Assembly (NCBI GenBank): GCA_033239525.1
Contig: BSYO01000003.1
Coordinates: 25,723,540-25,787,539 of the forward strand
Origin: Nepenthes gracilis
Lineage: Eukaryota; Streptophyta; Magnoliopsida; Caryophyllales; Nepenthaceae
Direction: 5' to 3'
Length of the DNA stretch: 64,000 bases
The notes under the pieces were generated by a model. It saw only the letters and a program-made list of their open reading frames with translations, searched no databases and was not told where the DNA came from. Position numbers and translations under genes: made by a program. Shown here piece after piece: positions 62,707 to 64,000 of the stretch (positions are counted from its first letter, which is position 1; each line of letters begins with the position of its first letter).

Positions 62707-63672
62707 ATGGTAAACAAACAGGCCCAAACCAACGAGTTAGCTCGAGACATGGCACCCTTCAGCGGGTGCCTTCTAGCAAGCAGCACGATGAGTGGCCATC
62801 CGAGTTCTTGCGTACGGACACTGGTAGAGAAAGTGGACGGTCTCTCAAGGGCAGTCCAAACTCTCTGCACAAAACTGGACGAGCAGCCCAAGGAAGCGTG
62901 TCCCGAAACCTCCCGGGCGACAGCGCCCCAGAAGGAAGGGAGAACAAAGAAGCATCGCAAGGAGTAAGCTTGCCAGTACGACACCCCAGGGACACAGGTT
63001 GCCTTGAGCAACGAAGTCCCACTGTGACCTGGAGGTCGCTTGGCCCCCTAGATTTGAGGACGCCGCCCAGAAAGGCTGAGTCCTTATCACTCTTGTTGCT
63101 GCAGGGAGGAGCAAAAAGTTGTGCAAACTTCTTGCGAATTGAGAGATTACCTCAACAAAAAGAAGGCCATGACCCAATCCCCAACGAGGAAAGAGCTCAA
63201 AAGGATTTGGAAGACGGTCTTCGGGGCCAAGACCAGCGAAGTAGGGAAGCTAGAAGGTGGAGAAGATCCTGAACCAAGAACGGGAGATGGAAAAAGAAAG
63301 GCTGGCAACTAGTGGAAGTCCCAAGGACCGTCCAGGCGATACAAGCCCGAACGAATTGTTCTAGGGGGAAACAAGCCATCGGACTCGACTGCCTTGAATG
63401 AGTTGCTCACCAACATCTTGAGGCAGATCCGAGATGAGGACTTCTTAAGGTGGCCCAAGGCATTGAAGAATTCGGATGGAGGTGACCAAAGGAACTGCTG
63501 CCATTACCACCGCCACCGTCGCCACGACACCGAAGAGATCAAGACACTGTGGGAAGAGATTGAAAGACTGGCAATGGAAGGCCATTTTAGCCATTTTCTG
63601 CTAAGACCCGGGCAAGTTCTCGGAACAGCAGGACGCGGTGGGTCGAGCCGTTTGAGGGCAAGGTCATCGTAA
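62707..63672 (+). pseudogene. Gag of the second gypsy element, stops present, capsid part missing
   Basis: Begins MVNKQAQTNELARDMA, with SRAVQTLCTKLDEQPKEA resembling the start of the gag at 33115. The same frame is broken by stops at 62965-62967 and 63025-63027 and again at 63310-63312. It picks up SCELRDYLNKKKAMTQSP (from 63124) and ends with NILRQIRDEDFLRWPKAL, CCHYHRHRRHDTEEIKTL and MEGHFSHFLLRPGQ (63394-63620). The last block matches the histidine-rich YCRFHRDHGHDTEDC-type end of Tat gag. The roughly 170-residue capsid-like domain, which should lie between the DYLN and the RQIR parts, is absent. The piece is therefore about half the usual gag length. Confidence 0.75.
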
Positions 63673-64000
63673 GCGCAGAGCACGCATGACCGTCCCTGGG
63701 GGCTACACATGAACGCTTCATGAGAACCAGCGCAGACCAGGGATGCCAAAAGGCAAATCCTCCAATGGGCAGTAGCCAGAAAAGAACGTAGTCAGACAAG
63801 GAAGACCCGAGGACTCAAACCCGCAACATCCAGGACTTAGAGCACTAGTTTGACGAGAAGGATTAAGCTAGCCTTAGAGGCCACCAGATGTGACACGTCT
63901 ACAGGAATAAAAGGGTCCCTTCAATGTGTCCATTATTGTGCATTCTCATGTCGCCTCATTCAAAAACTCGGCTCTGTTCGAACGGCCCCAGAGGTCGTAT

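Larger units (their letters stand above)
61722..64000 (+). mobile_element. Second Ty3/gypsy element, 5' end only, cut by window edge
   Basis: Shows, in order, a 5' LTR (61722-62632), a canonical primer-binding site and gag beginning at 62707. The sequence is markedly more GC-rich than the surrounding DNA. Protease-region sequence probably starts near 63700, but nothing firm can be read before the window ends. The gag type suggests the same broad lineage (Tat-like) as the element at 24345-33856. Confidence 0.85.

Noticed and set aside
62766..63272. 168-codon open frame in the second gypsy element
   Set aside because: It overlaps the gag frame in another phase and shows no family motif; the recognisable gag blocks lie in the frame starting at 62707.

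Overview
The window is nuclear DNA from a flowering plant, most likely a eudicot or another non-grass angiosperm. Genes have multiple exons with GT-AG introns, proteins are plant-type, spacers are very AT-rich, and LTR retrotransposon and MITE debris makes up much of the rest. I cannot name the species. There are no rRNA genes, convincing tRNA genes, CRISPR arrays or bacterial-style operons.

Four plant genes can be reconstructed. (1) 146-417, minus: first exon of the 60S ribosomal protein L13a (uL13) gene, cut by the left window edge, with a telo-box and site II elements upstream. (2) 6025-11224, plus: a complete three-exon cytochrome b5 (134 aa, tail-anchored). (3) 12518-16189, minus: a complete four-exon NPH3/RPT2-like BTB protein (616 aa), convergent with cytochrome b5. 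(4) 45408-47825, minus: a complete three-exon KRP/ICK cyclin-dependent kinase inhibitor (245 aa). Decayed gene pieces are a tandem CCCH zinc-finger fragment inside cytochrome b5 intron 1 and a PPR pseudogene at about 18340-19085.

The rest is mobile DNA. The largest unit is an old Ty3/gypsy element of Tat type at 24345-33856. Its gag-protease-RT-RNaseH-integrase runs on the minus strand, it has two diverged LTRs, and it carries an extra antisense ORF (plus strand, 25528-27487) between integrase and the 3' LTR. A second gypsy element starts at 61722 (LTR, canonical primer-binding site, gag start) and leaves the window; its gag appears to lack the capsid-coding middle. A Ty1/copia fossil lies at about 49976-52745. 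A solo LTR with a perfect 5-bp target duplication (8267-9061) sits in cytochrome b5 intron 1. Further LTR-like segments lie at 1544-2249, 22180-22980, 34270-35090, 38490-39330 and 55340-56170. A Tourist/Harbinger-like MITE family recurs at about 892-1253, 37075-37608 and 42125-42606. A larger relative at 6594-7988 appears to have captured the zinc-finger fragment.

No set of genes here forms a pathway; they are ordinary neighbours in a plant chromosome. The points most worth checking are the gene-capturing MITE-like element, the W-box-rich solo LTR in the same intron, the antisense ORF of the gypsy element, and the capsid-less gag at the right edge.
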